From contig CAYUXZ010000005.1 of assembly GCA_964449135.1 (NCBI GenBank), positions 15,393 to 79,392 of the forward strand: 64,000 nt of DNA. Reading direction: 5' to 3'. This DNA comes from SZAS-103 sp964449135 (lineage in GTDB: Bacteria; Pseudomonadota; Gammaproteobacteria; Xanthomonadales; Xanthomonadaceae). Every line of letters begins with the position of its first letter. Within the stretch, counting starts at the first letter, position 1. Below the pieces are notes generated by a model, which saw nothing but the letters and a program-made list of their open reading frames with translations, had not been told where the DNA came from and did no database searches. Shown in pieces: positions 1 to 8,681 of the stretch. The translations under genes were made by a program, and so were the position numbers.

Positions 1-1
1 C

Positions 2-493
2 GCGGTGCTGCCAGACGTGCTGCTCATCGACGGCGGGCAGGGACAGTTGCGGCAGGCGACGGACGTGCTGTTCGAACTCGGCGTGCAGGGAGTCGAACTC
101 GTCGGCGTCGCCAAGGGAGAAGAACGGCGTCCCGGCGACGAAACCCTGGTCCGCCCCGACGGAGCCACGCTGCGTCCCGGCGCCGAATCGCCCGCGTTGC
201 AACTGATCCAGCAGTTGCGCGACGAAGCGCACCGCTTTGCGATCAGCGGCCATCGCGGCCGTCGCCAGAAGGCGCGCGACACCAGCCGCCTCGAGGACAT
301 CCCCGGCATCGGGCCGCGCCGCCGCGCGAGCCTGTTGCGACATTTCGGCGGATTGACCGGCGTGAAGAACGCGGGTGTCGAGGACATCGCGCGCGTGGCC
401 GGCATCGATGCCGCGCTCGCCGCGCGCATCTACGCCGCGCTGCACGGCGTCGGCGAAAGCGGCCGGCCGGTCCTGCGGGAAGCAGCGCGATGA
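2..493 (+). CDS. uvrC: UvrABC system protein C, C-terminal part (5' end outside window)
   Basis: UvrC makes the dual incisions in nucleotide excision repair. Only the last 163 or so residues are in the window; the frame is open from base 2. The visible part holds the end of the RNase-H-like endonuclease domain, with the LLIDGGQGQL segment that carries a catalytic aspartate and the DEAHRFAI segment, followed by a helix-hairpin-helix pair around DIPGIGPRR. The gene ends with a TGA that overlaps the pgsA start (ATGA), so the two are translationally coupled. The uvrC-pgsA order is conserved in many gammaproteobacteria. Confidence 0.96.
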   Translation, partial: AVLPDVLLIDGGQGQLRQATDVLFELGVQGVELVGVAKGEERRPGDETLVRPDGATLRPGAESPALQLIQQLRDEAHRFAISGHRGRRQKARDTSRLEDIPGIGPRRRASLLRHFGGLTGVKNAGVEDIARVAGIDAALAARIYAALHGVGESGRPVLREAAR

Positions 494-1059
494 AGCTGAC
501 GGTCCCGACCATCCTCACCCTGTTCCGGATCCTGCTGATCCCGGTGCTCGTGATCGTGTTCTACATGCCCGGCGAGTGGACGAATTTCGCCGCGACCTTC
601 GTGTTCGTGCTCGGCGCGCTGACCGATTGGGCCGACGGCTGGATCGCGCGTCGCTGGAACCAGTACTCCGCGTTCGGCGCGTTCCTCGATCCGGTCGCCG
701 ACAAGCTCGCGGTCACAGTCGCGTTGTTGCTAATCGTCGAGGTGAACCCCAGCCCCCTGCTGACATTGCTCGCCGCGGTCATCATTGGCCGCGAGATCGC
801 GATCTCTGCGCTGCGCGAATGGATGGCCGAGGTGGGCCATGGGCGCAAGGTCCGGGTGGCGTGGCTGGGCAAGCTCAAGACCATCGTGCAGATGGTCGCG
901 ATCAGCTTCCTGCTCTACCGCCACGACCTGTTCGGTCTGCCGATCTTCGAGATTGGCGAGGTGCTGTTGAGCGTAGCGGCGGTGCTGACGCTGGCGTCCG
1001 GATATGGCTACGTGCGCGCGGCGTGGCCTTCGCTGCACGGCCACGACGGGCTGGAATGA
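490..1059 (+). CDS. pgsA: CDP-diacylglycerol--glycerol-3-phosphate 3-phosphatidyltransferase
   Basis: Membrane enzyme that commits CDP-diacylglycerol to phosphatidylglycerol and cardiolipin synthesis. The 189-residue length is usual. The CDP-alcohol phosphotransferase signature is complete: D49-G50, A53-R54, G63, D67 and D71. Several hydrophobic segments cover the rest. It starts within the stop codon of uvrC and is followed by a tRNA cluster, as in E. coli where pgsA precedes glyW-cysT-leuZ. Function is safe from the motif and the neighbourhood. Confidence 0.97.
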   Translation: MKLTVPTILTLFRILLIPVLVIVFYMPGEWTNFAATFVFVLGALTDWADGWIARRWNQYSAFGAFLDPVADKLAVTVALLLIVEVNPSPLLTLLAAVIIGREIAISALREWMAEVGHGRKVRVAWLGKLKTIVQMVAISFLLYRHDLFGLPIFEIGEVLLSVAAVLTLASGYGYVRAAWPSLHGHDGLE

Positions 1060-1070
1060 CGGGCGATGCG

Positions 1071-1098
1071 TTGACAGGATTTCGCCCATCGGTAAAAT
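1071..1098 (+). promoter_or_regulatory. sigma-70 promoter for the tRNA-Gly/Cys cluster
   Basis: A consensus -35 box TTGACA (1071-1076) is followed after 16 bases by TAAAAT (1093-1098). Transcription would begin about 5 bases before the tRNA-Gly 5' end. It lies just downstream of the pgsA stop codon. Confidence 0.7.
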
Positions 1099-1109
1099 AG
1101 GCGGTTCAC

Positions 1110-1185
<76 letters not shown>

Positions 1186-1198
1186 GATTCCGACGACG

Positions 1199-1225
1199 AA
1201 CCCCGGTCCTCCGGGGTTTTGTTTT
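1199..1225 (+). terminator. rho-independent terminator after tRNA-Gly
   Basis: CCCCGG and CCGGGG flank a TCCT loop and are followed by TTTTGTTTT. Confidence 0.75.
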
Positions 1226-1279
1226 ATGGAAGATCGCGGTAGTAGTCTGCCGCGACGCGCTTCGCAGGCACGCACCCAT

Positions 1280-1353
1280 GGCCGGGTGGCAGAGTGGTTA
1301 TGCAGCGGACTGCAAATCCGCGTACGCCGGTTCAATTCCGACCTCGGCCTCCA
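1280..1353 (+). tRNA. tRNA-Cys (anticodon GCA)
   Basis: Acceptor GGCCGGG pairs with CTCGGCC with one G-T pair. The anticodon stem GCGGA/TCCGC encloses CTGCAAA, anticodon GCA at 1312-1314. CCA is encoded. By position it corresponds to E. coli cysT. Confidence 0.96.
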
Positions 1354-1361
1354 GTTAAACG

Positions 1362-1387
1362 AAAAACCCGCCACTAGGCGGGTTTTT
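1362..1387. terminator. bidirectional terminator after tRNA-Cys
   Basis: AAAAACCCGCC and GGCGGGTTTTT flank the loop ACTA, so it can act on both strands. The right arm and the sequence following it are part of a segment repeated at about 2369. Confidence 0.75.
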
Positions 1388-1427
1388 CGTTTTCGCGACA
1401 CGTCGATGAACTTGGCGCGATCCGCGC
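1380..1427 (+). repeat. direct repeat, copy 1 (downstream of tRNA-Cys)
   Basis: The first 20 bases (1380-1399, gggtttttcgttttcgcgac) are identical to 2369-2388. The following 28 or so bases are recognisably similar, including cgatga and tggcgcgatcc. The two copies bracket the inserted secreted-protein gene. Confidence 0.75.
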
Positions 1428-1445
1428 TACCGCACCGAAACCCCG

Positions 1446-2243
1446 TTACTTCGGGGGTTGCTCTTTGCCGCCTGCGCACTGGCCGGTGCTGGTGGCTGCG
1501 CTGTTACCGAAGGCGTTGAATGGCCCGGCGTTGTTGAAGCAGGCGAGGGTAGCAGCGACCGAATTGTTGATCACGTTCTTGGTGGCCGAACCCTGGTTCC
1601 CCGACACGGTCATGGTGCGTCCCACCACGTTGCCGTCATCCCAGAAGAACGCTGTGTTGTTGTTCTGGATGCTCACGCTACCCCCGACCACGTTGCCGCC
1701 ACCGAAGGTCGAACAGGCTGCGCCGAACTCGGAACCGCCGAACGCGACTTCCGATCCCTCTCCGTGGGAGCCCGTGATGAAGACGTTGCCGCCGATAAAG
1801 GCGCCGCAGACGAAGGCCGTGTTGTTGTTCGTGATATTGAGATTGCCCAGGACGTTGTTGCTGGCGATAACTTCGCTGTTCCCACTGACAGAGGCGTTCG
1901 GTTTGATGCCAGCGGTCGGCGGACCGATCGAGACGTTGTAAATGGCGATCTCCGAGCTGCCGTTTCCGGAGATGCTGCCCTTCACCGTGGCCGGGCCGTA
2001 CATGTTCAGCACAGCACCTGTGCCTACATTGATGCTGCCGTTGACGGTCGCGGAACCCAGGTCGCATTCGGAGTACGCCGGGACGATGATGCTGTCGAAC
2101 GTTCCGGTTAGCGTGCCGGTGCAGTTGACGGACACCGCTGAAGCGGCGCCTGCGCCGAACAAGCCGACCAGCAGCACCAGGGTCGCCCGCGTGACGAGGC
2201 CGACGAGTCGGCGCAATTGGAATCCATGCCCGTTGATGGTCAT
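1446..2243 (-). CDS. secreted Asn/Gly-rich solenoid-like protein of unknown function
   Basis: I do not recognise a named family. The 265-residue product starts at the ATG at 2243, chosen because AGGGGGA lies upstream at normal spacing and because a signal peptide follows: basic residues, then a hydrophobic stretch ending ASA-VSVNC. The mature part is rich in Asn, Gly, Ser and Thr and has imperfect repeats of the pattern GNV-x-G-x-hydrophobic-x-hydrophobic followed by NNNTAF (seen twice), suggesting a right-handed beta-solenoid. A few cysteines could form disulfides. It lies against the direction of the tRNA genes, splitting tRNA-Cys from tRNA-Leu, and is bracketed by direct repeats. Inference: an exported surface or extracellular protein acquired by insertion. 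Confidence 0.8.
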   Translation of the reverse strand: MTINGHGFQLRRLVGLVTRATLVLLVGLFGAGAASAVSVNCTGTLTGTFDSIIVPAYSECDLGSATVNGSINVGTGAVLNMYGPATVKGSISGNGSSEIAIYNVSIGPPTAGIKPNASVSGNSEVIASNNVLGNLNITNNNTAFVCGAFIGGNVFITGSHGEGSEVAFGGSEFGAACSTFGGGNVVGGSVSIQNNNTAFFWDDGNVVGRTMTVSGNQGSATKNVINNSVAATLACFNNAGPFNAFGNSAATSTGQCAGGKEQPPK

Positions 2244-2368
2244 TTCAGCATCCCCCTGTGAGAAACCACGAACAATCCCCTGTGCCATGACGATACTCTC
2301 GCGCAAATCGCCCGGCAACCTGGGCCATCGGCGCGGCTGGAGGCAGGGATTAAATTTCGCCGCAAGAC

Positions 2369-2418
2369 GGGTTTTTCGTTTTCGCGACGCTATCGATGAT
2401 CCTGGCGCGATCCTCTGC
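2369..2418 (+). repeat. direct repeat, copy 2 (upstream of tRNA-Leu)
   Basis: This repeats the tRNA-Cys terminator tail at 1380-1427: 20 identical bases, then a diverged continuation. Here it lacks the left hairpin arm, so it looks like a copied or displaced end rather than a working terminator. Confidence 0.75.
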
Positions 2419-2468
2419 GTATGCGCCGCAGCGGAGGTTAAGTGGGATACTGGATCGGGTTGCAACCC

Positions 2469-2555
2469 GCCCGGGTGGCGAAACCGGTAGACGCAAGGGA
2501 CTTAAAATCCCTCGACCGCGAGGTCATGTGGGTTCGACCCCCACCCCGGGCACCA
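2469..2555 (+). tRNA. tRNA-Leu (anticodon TAA)
   Basis: An 87-base class II tRNA with a long variable arm. Acceptor GCCCGGG pairs with CCCGGGC, anticodon stem AGGGA/TCCCT encloses CTTAAAA (anticodon TAA), the T loop TTCGACC is present and CCA is encoded. By position it corresponds to E. coli leuZ. Confidence 0.96.
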
Positions 2556-2589
2556 CGCACGCGGACGCGCTCCGCGAAGGGGATGGGCG

Positions 2590-4230
2590 ATGAAACTGCT
2601 TCCTGAACGCCTCTGGGGATTCGCAACCTGCATCGTGCTGCTCGCGTTTTCCTGCGCGGCGATGTATTGGCTCGACTTCGACTGGATCTACGCGGTCGCG
2701 GTGTTCGGCGGGCTGGTGCTGCTCGGCCTCTACGACGTGCTGCAGCGGCGCCATGCGGTCAGCCGCAACTATCCGGTGCTCGCGCATTTCCGCTATTTCC
2801 TCGAGTCGATCGGGCCTGAAATCCGCCAGTACTTCATCGAGCCGGACAACCAGGAGACGCCGTTCTCGCGCCTGCAGCGCGCCCTCGTCTACCAGCGCGC
2901 GAAGAACGTGCTCGACAAGCGGCCGTTCGGCACCCAGCTCGACGTCTATGCCGACGACTACGAATGGCTGAACCATTCGCTGGTGCCGACGGTGCTCAAG
3001 TCGCACGACTTCCGCATCTCGATCGGCGAGGGCAGGGCCAAGCCGTATTCGGCGAGCGTGTTCAATATTTCGGCAATGAGTTTCGGTGCGCTGTCGGCGA
3101 ACGCGATCCGCGCGCTGAATCTCGGCGCCAGGCGCGGCGGTTTCTACCACGACACCGGCGAGGGCTCGATCTCGCGCTACCACCGCGAATGCGGCGGCGA
3201 CTTGGTCTGGGAAATCGGCTCGGGCTACTTCGGCTGCCGCGACGCAGACGGTAAATTCAACGAGCAGAAATTCGTCGAGAACGCCTGCACCGAGCAGGTG
3301 AGGATGATCGAGGTGAAGCTCTCGCAAGGCGCCAAGCCAGGCCACGGCGGCGTGCTGCCGGCGGCGAAGGTCTCGCCCGAGATCGCCGCCGCGCGCGGCG
3401 TGCCGATGGGCCAGGACTGCATTTCGCCGTCACGGCATTCGGCATTCGCAACGCCGATCGAGCTCCTGCAATTCGTCGAAAAATTGCGGAATCTGTCCGG
3501 CGGCAAGCCGACCGGATTCAAGCTCGCGATCGGCCACCCGTGGGAGTTCTTCGGCATCGCCAAGGCGATGGTCGAGACGAAGATCCTGCCGGATTTCATC
3601 GTCGTGGATGGCGGTGAAGGCGGCACCGGCGCTGCGCCGCTGGAGTTCACCGACCACGTCGGCGCGCCACTGCGCGAGGCGTTGCTGCTGGTCCACAACA
3701 CCCTGGTTGGGCTGAACCTGCGCCAGCACATCCGCATCGGTGCGGCCGGCAAGATCGTCACGGCGTTCGACATGGTGCGTACGCTCGCGCCCAGCCCGAC
3801 TTGGGGCAACGTGGCGCGGGGCTAAATGTTAGGCCTAGGCTGAATCGAGTCGCTGGGCTGCCACACCGACCGTTGCGCGACGGGCGTGACCACGCAGAAC
3901 CCGGGCCGGCAAAAAGCGCTGGTGCCCGAGGACAAGGCCACGCGCGTGTACCAGTTCCACGAGAACACGATGATCGCGTTCAAGGAGCTGCTCGCCGCTG
4001 CCGGGTTGAATCACCCCGACGAGCTCGGTCCCGAACACATCATCCGGCGCGTGTCCGCGACCGAGGTGCGCTCGCTTGCGACCCTGCACCGATTCATGAA
4101 GCCCGGCGAGTTGCTGGCCGGCGAGTTGCCCGAGCATCCGGCCTGGCGCGTGTTCTGGAACGAGGCGCGCGCGGATTCTTTCATCCCGCCCCCGCAGGTG
4201 CGGGCATTGCGTGGCACGAAAGTGGTTTAG
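2590..4230 (+). pseudogene. FMN-binding glutamate-synthase-domain protein, disrupted by two in-frame stops
   Basis: Read as one frame this is about 546 codons, the usual length of the stand-alone membrane-anchored glutamate-synthase-like family. The N terminus has two hydrophobic segments (about residues 8-50). The FMN-binding barrel follows, with SGxG-type loops such as GQDCISPSRHSAF and VVDGGEGGTGAAP. TAA at 3823-3825 and TGA at 3841-3843 interrupt it, with no change of frame: the same frame resumes in CHTDRCATGVTTQN and runs to 4230. The TGA replaces the first cysteine of the expected iron-sulfur motif. Substitutions are densely clustered in 3784-3860, while flanking sequence looks intact. 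The two pieces would otherwise be called as 2590-3825 and 3886-4230. It may be a recent pseudogene or a local base-calling problem. Confidence 0.85.
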
Positions 4231-4367
4231 CGCCACAAGTTCCAGTGTTTCGTGCATGAAAATGGAGCCTTCGAGACGATCTCGCGCTAAACTGCGCGAT
4301 TGCAGGGTGTTGCCGGAGACCCCGCAAGGCAGGTTCTGCATCTGGTCGGACTCCACAGGGGCAAGGA

Positions 4368-5084
4368 ATGCGTTTTTCCGATTTTCGTTTCCGTCTCATC
4401 CTGCTGCTCGCCTGCGCCTGGCTCAATGCCTGCGCTTCGCAGGGCGTGGCGACGGGCTCGCACGTCGTGGCGAGCAGCAACTCCTTGCCGCCGCCGGACA
4501 CGACCAGCGCGACCGGCGCGTACGAGGGTGCGTCGGACTACCGGATCGGCCCACAGGATCTGCTGACGATCAGCGTGTTCGGCGTTCCCGAGCTCAACCA
4601 GGAAGTGCGCGTGAACACCAGCGGCCACATTTCGCTGCCGCTGATCGGCAACGTGCAGGCCGGCGGGCGCACCGTCCAGGAACTCGAGCAGGACATCGCC
4701 GCGAAGCTCTCGGCGAGCTACCTGCAATCGCCGCAGGTTACGGTGTTCATCAAGGAGTTCACCAGCCAGCGCGTGACGGTCGAGGGTGCGGTGAAGAAGC
4801 CCGGCATCTTCCCGCTGACCGGCCGCACTTCGCTGCTGCAGGTGATCGCGACCGCCGGCGGCATCGACGAGCTCGGCGACGACCACGCGCTGATCGTGTT
4901 CCGCGTCGTCAACGGCCAGAAGATGGCCGCGGTGTTCGACCTCGCGAAGATCCGCCACGGCGCCGCCGAGGATCCGCAGATCTACGGCGACGACATCGTG
5001 GTCGTGGACGTGTCCGGCTCCAAGAGCGCCTACCGCAAGATCTTCCAGGCGCTGCCGATCATCGGCATCTTCCATCCGTTCTGA
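4368..5084 (+). CDS. polysaccharide export outer-membrane lipoprotein (Wza/GumB-like)
   Basis: An OPX-family protein that carries capsule or exopolysaccharide across the periplasm and outer membrane with its Wzc-type partner. The N terminus is a lipoprotein signal with lipobox L19-N-A-C22. The poly-saccharide export domain begins at YRIGPQDLLTI (about residue 58) and is followed by an SLBB-like fold around VTVEGAVKKPG. At 238 residues it is of the short GumB kind and lacks the C-terminal helical domain of E. coli Wza. It is the first gene of the exopolysaccharide run and is followed 43 bases later by the co-polymerase/kinase. Confidence 0.92.
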   Translation: MRFSDFRFRLILLLACAWLNACASQGVATGSHVVASSNSLPPPDTTSATGAYEGASDYRIGPQDLLTISVFGVPELNQEVRVNTSGHISLPLIGNVQAGGRTVQELEQDIAAKLSASYLQSPQVTVFIKEFTSQRVTVEGAVKKPGIFPLTGRTSLLQVIATAGGIDELGDDHALIVFRVVNGQKMAAVFDLAKIRHGAAEDPQIYGDDIVVVDVSGSKSAYRKIFQALPIIGIFHPF

Positions 5085-5127
5085 ACGATCCGGTCCGCAT
5101 CGTTCATCCGCCAAATCCATCCATCGA

Positions 5128-7404
5128 ATGCAAAAAGACTTTCCCATCGCCGGCCCCCAGGACGACCCGCTTCCGGCCGTGCCGGCGACTCCGGCGCCGA
5201 CTCCGTTGGTGGTGCCTACGGTCACCGCGCTGCCGACCATCGTGCGCGAGGGCGAAGTCGCGGGCGACCAGGACGAGATCAGCCTGCGCCTGTACTGGCT
5301 GATCATCCTCAAGCATCGCTGGACGGTGCTGATCGCGTTGTCGCTCGTATTCCTGACCGCGCTGGTCGCGACCGTGCTGACGACGCCGATCTACCGCGCG
5401 ACGACGACACTGGAAATCGACCGCGACACCATGAAGGTCGTGAACGTGCAGGGCATGGCGGCGTCGGTGGATTCGACCTTCGACGATTTCTACAAGACCC
5501 AGTACGAGCTGCTGCGCAGCAGCTCGCTGGCGACGCGCGTCGCCAAGACGATCGACCTCGGTGCCGACCCGGACTTCCTGCGCGCACAGGACATCTCGAT
5601 GATGTCCAAGGTCAAGGGCGCGCTGCGGCACGCGACACCGCCGCAGCCGGGCCACGCGCCGGTGAAAACTGATTCGGCCACCCTCGGCGGATACGTCAGC
5701 GCGGGGTTGACGATCGAGCCGATCTCGGAATCGCGGCTGGTGTGGATCCACTTCGACAGCCCGAGTCCGCAGCTTGCCGCGCGCATCGCCAATGCGGTCG
5801 CGGACAACTTCATGGCGTCGAACCTCGAGCACGGCGTCAATTCGACGGCCTACGCCCGCCAGTACCTCGAGGAGCGGCTCGCGCAAACCAAGCAGAAACT
5901 CGAAGAGTCGGAATCGCAACTGGTCGCCGAGGCGCAGAAGCAGAAGATCTTCGCCGGTACCGACGGCTCGCCGCTGGCCTCGCAGACGCTGGCCTCGCTG
6001 AGCAGCCAGCTAGCGACCGTGCAGGAGCAGCGGATCCGCGCGCAGGCACGCTGGGAGCAGGCCTCGACGGCCAGCGGCACGGCGTTGCCGGCCGACATGC
6101 TCAACAGCTCGATCGTCGGCGTGCTGCGGCAGAACCGCGCGAGCCTGATGGCACAGTACCAGGAGAAGCTCGCGACTTACAAACCGAGTTTCCCGTCCAT
6201 GCTGCAGCTCAAGAGCCAGATCGACGAGCTCGACAAGCAGATCGAGGTCGAGGTCGGCAACATCCGCAAGTCGGCGCGTTCGGAATACGAGTCGGCGCAA
6301 TCGCAGGAAGCGATGCTGCGCAAGCAGCTTGACGTGGTGAAGTCCGAGGTGCTCGACCAGCAGAACCGCGGCATCCGCTACACCGTGCTCAAGCGTGAAG
6401 TGGATACCAACCGCCAGCTCTACGACGGGCTGTTGCAGCGCTACAAGGAGATCGGCGTCGCCGGCGGCGTCACCACCAACAACATGAGCGTCGTGGACCG
6501 CGCCAGCGTTCCGTCCGCGCCGTTCAAGCCCAACCTCAAGCTCAACCTTCTGATCGCCACCGTGTTCGGCCTCGCGCTAGGCGTCGCGCTCGCGCTGCTG
6601 TTCGAATACCTCGACGACACGCTGAAGAATAGCGAGGAAGTCGAGCGGCACCTAGGGCTGGTGGTGCTCGGCATGATCCCGAAGCTGTCCGACATGACCC
6701 CGCGCCAGGCGCTGGAGAACCCGCGTTCGGCGTTCGCCGAGGCCTACCGCTCGGTGCGCACCGCGTTGCAGTTCTCGACCGCTGCGGGCGTGCCTCGCAC
6801 CCTGCTGGTGACCAGCACGGTGCCCGGCGAAGGCAAGTCCACGACCGCGCTGTCGCTCGCGCAGAACTTCACCCAGCTCGGCAAGCGCGTGCTGCTGATC
6901 GACGCCGACCTGCGCAATCCCTCGATGCACCGCACGCTCGGGCTGGAGAACGACAAGGGCCTGAGCAATTGCCTCGCCGGCGCGGCCAAGCCGCAGGACG
7001 TGATCCACGCGCAGCAGGAACTGCTCGACGTGATGACCTCCGGCCCGCTGCCGCCGAATCCGGCCGAGCTGCTGTCCGGCCCGAAGATGCTCGCGCTGCT
7101 CACCGTCGCGGTGAGCAAGTACGACCAGGTCATCATCGACGGACCCCCGACGATGGGCATCGCCGACGCGCCGTTGCTCTCGCACATCGCCAAGGGCACG
7201 CTGCTGATCGTGGATGCCGGCCGTACGCGCCGCGACATGGCGCGCGGTGCAGTCAAGCGCCTGCGTTCGGCGCACGCGCACCTGATCGGCGCGCTGCTGA
7301 CCAAGTGCGACGCGCGCAAGGGCGCCTACGGGTACTACTCCGGCTATGCGTACGAGTACTACTACGCCTACGGCGAAGGCACGCCGAAGCTGACCAAGCA
7401 ATGA
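5128..7404 (+). CDS. polysaccharide co-polymerase / tyrosine autokinase (Wzc-type)
   Basis: Inner-membrane protein that controls chain length and export of Wzx/Wzy polysaccharides and autophosphorylates on tyrosine. The 758 residues hold a Wzz-type domain with two membrane segments (about 60-90 and 470-490) enclosing a coiled-coil periplasmic region, then a cytoplasmic BY-kinase domain. Walker A is TSTVPGEGKST with K570, Walker A' contains D592-A-D594, and Walker B contains D671. The tail has nine tyrosines between 734 and 748, the usual autophosphorylation cluster. The stop codon overlaps the next start (ATGA). Confidence 0.95.
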   Translation: MQKDFPIAGPQDDPLPAVPATPAPTPLVVPTVTALPTIVREGEVAGDQDEISLRLYWLIILKHRWTVLIALSLVFLTALVATVLTTPIYRATTTLEIDRDTMKVVNVQGMAASVDSTFDDFYKTQYELLRSSSLATRVAKTIDLGADPDFLRAQDISMMSKVKGALRHATPPQPGHAPVKTDSATLGGYVSAGLTIEPISESRLVWIHFDSPSPQLAARIANAVADNFMASNLEHGVNSTAYARQYLEERLAQTKQKLEESESQLVAEAQKQKIFAGTDGSPLASQTLASLSSQLATVQEQRIRAQARWEQASTASGTALPADMLNSSIVGVLRQNRASLMAQYQEKLATYKPSFPSMLQLKSQIDELDKQIEVEVGNIRKSARSEYESAQSQEAMLRKQLDVVKSEVLDQQNRGIRYTVLKREVDTNRQLYDGLLQRYKEIGVAGGVTTNNMSVVDRASVPSAPFKPNLKLNLLIATVFGLALGVALALLFEYLDDTLKNSEEVERHLGLVVLGMIPKLSDMTPRQALENPRSAFAEAYRSVRTALQFSTAAGVPRTLLVTSTVPGEGKSTTALSLAQNFTQLGKRVLLIDADLRNPSMHRTLGLENDKGLSNCLAGAAKPQDVIHAQQELLDVMTSGPLPPNPAELLSGPKMLALLTVAVSKYDQVIIDGPPTMGIADAPLLSHIAKGTLLIVDAGRTRRDMARGAVKRLRSAHAHLIGALLTKCDARKGAYGYYSGYAYEYYYAYGEGTPKLTKQ

Positions 7405-8681
7405 TCGGGGAGGGGAGCGACGCCCTCGATCACGCGCTGCAACTGCGCGACGATCCGGGTGTCCTGCCCCTGCTTCGTGCGCGGCCGCTGCCGGACGGCG
7501 TGCTGCTGCTGATCCGGATCGCGGCCGGGGACAAGGAAGCGATGCGCAGCGCGCAAGTGCGTAGCTCCGCGCCCGCGGACGCGCTGTCGTCGTGCGCGAT
7601 CGAATATCTGCGGGAGGTGCTGTTCGCCGACGGCGCCGATTCCCATCGGCTGCTCGGCGTCCGCGAAAACAGCGGCCTCGAGTTGACGAAAGAACACTAT
7701 CGTTGGCTGATCCATTGGCTGCATCCGGATCGCGACGCGAGCGGAGGGTCGCAGGCGCTGGCGCAACGCGTGAACCGCGCGTGGCGGCAGGTCCGTGGCG
7801 GTGACGCGCAGACGCCGCCCGCGCGCGAGCGCGTCCGCCACAAGGGCCGGCGCAATGTACCGGCCTCGACGCTGCGCACCACGCCGCCATTGGCCTCAGC
7901 GCGGCCGGGTGCGAAGGCCGCTCCCGAACCGATGCGGCGATTCCCGACGCTTGCGATCGGCAGTGCGCTCGCGCTTATGGTCGCGGCCGGAATCGCGTGG
8001 AAATGGTTCTATGCCGGCCCGATGATGGACCAGGGCGCCGAGACGCGCGACGCCGAATCGGAAAATGCCACCGACGACCGCGCTGCGGCTGATGCGACCA
8101 CCGGCACCTCCGCCGCCAATGCATCCACGAGTGCTGCCGTGGCGGCGATCCCGTCGCCAGTAGCGGAATCAACGTCGAACCCGGGTCCCGTTGCGACGAT
8201 TGCAGACGAGCGTCCAGCATCAGCGGCCTCGGTCTTGACGCGCGCCGGATCCGCCGGCAGCGCGGCGCCTGCTGCGCCGGCATCTTCGGCAGCGGCCGAT
8301 CCGTCCGGTGATGCGAATGCCCGTCCGGATTATTCGGCGCTGCCGGATCGTTTCGCTTCCGCGTATTCGCAGGGTGACCTCGCGCGGATGATGGAACTGT
8401 TCACAGACGACGCGGTGGACGCGAACGGCCGCCCCGGCGCGCTCGCTGGCGAATACGAGCGCCTGTTCCGCAGCAGCAGCTCGCGGCGCATACGGCTGTA
8501 CGACTGGTCCTGGAATGTGCAGAATCTGCGCGCGGCCGGCAACGGCGCCTACGAGGCCTGGATCACGCACCATGGCCGCGAAGGCGCGCTGCATCTGCAG
8601 GGCCGCATCCAGATCGAAGCCGTGCCGGTGGCGGAGGCATGGAAAATCCGCCGCATCGCATTGCAGGAATCCTCTCCATGA
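7401..8681 (+). CDS. membrane protein with J-domain-like HPD motif and SnoaL-like C terminus
   Basis: I do not recognise a named family for the whole 426-residue protein. The start ATG overlaps the TGA of the kinase gene. Residues about 80-125 resemble a DnaJ J-domain, with the segment YRWLIHWLHPDRDA and the H108-P109-D110 triad. A basic stretch follows, then one transmembrane helix at about 181-205. After an Ala/Ser/Thr-rich, low-complexity linker (about 210-320), the C-terminal 110 residues look like an NTF2/SnoaL-type domain (FASAYSQGDLARMMELF onward). By charge the N terminus should be cytoplasmic and the C terminus periplasmic. Inference: a locus-specific adaptor of Hsp70 or of the export machine. 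Confidence 0.75.
   Translation: MIGEGSDALDHALQLRDDPGVLPLLRARPLPDGVLLLIRIAAGDKEAMRSAQVRSSAPADALSSCAIEYLREVLFADGADSHRLLGVRENSGLELTKEHYRWLIHWLHPDRDASGGSQALAQRVNRAWRQVRGGDAQTPPARERVRHKGRRNVPASTLRTTPPLASARPGAKAAPEPMRRFPTLAIGSALALMVAAGIAWKWFYAGPMMDQGAETRDAESENATDDRAAADATTGTSAANASTSAAVAAIPSPVAESTSNPGPVATIADERPASAASVLTRAGSAGSAAPAAPASSAAADPSGDANARPDYSALPDRFASAYSQGDLARMMELFTDDAVDANGRPGALAGEYERLFRSSSSRRIRLYDWSWNVQNLRAAGNGAYEAWITHHGREGALHLQGRIQIEAVPVAEAWKIRRIALQESSP

Noticed and set aside
3841..3843. In-frame TGA replacing a cysteine as a selenocysteine codon
   Set aside because: A TAA stop lies six codons earlier in the same frame, other substitutions surround it, and no selenocysteine insertion hairpin is apparent.
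4231..4367. Promoter of the exopolysaccharide operon
   Set aside because: A TAAACT box occurs at 4288 but no convincing -35 box lies at the right distance.
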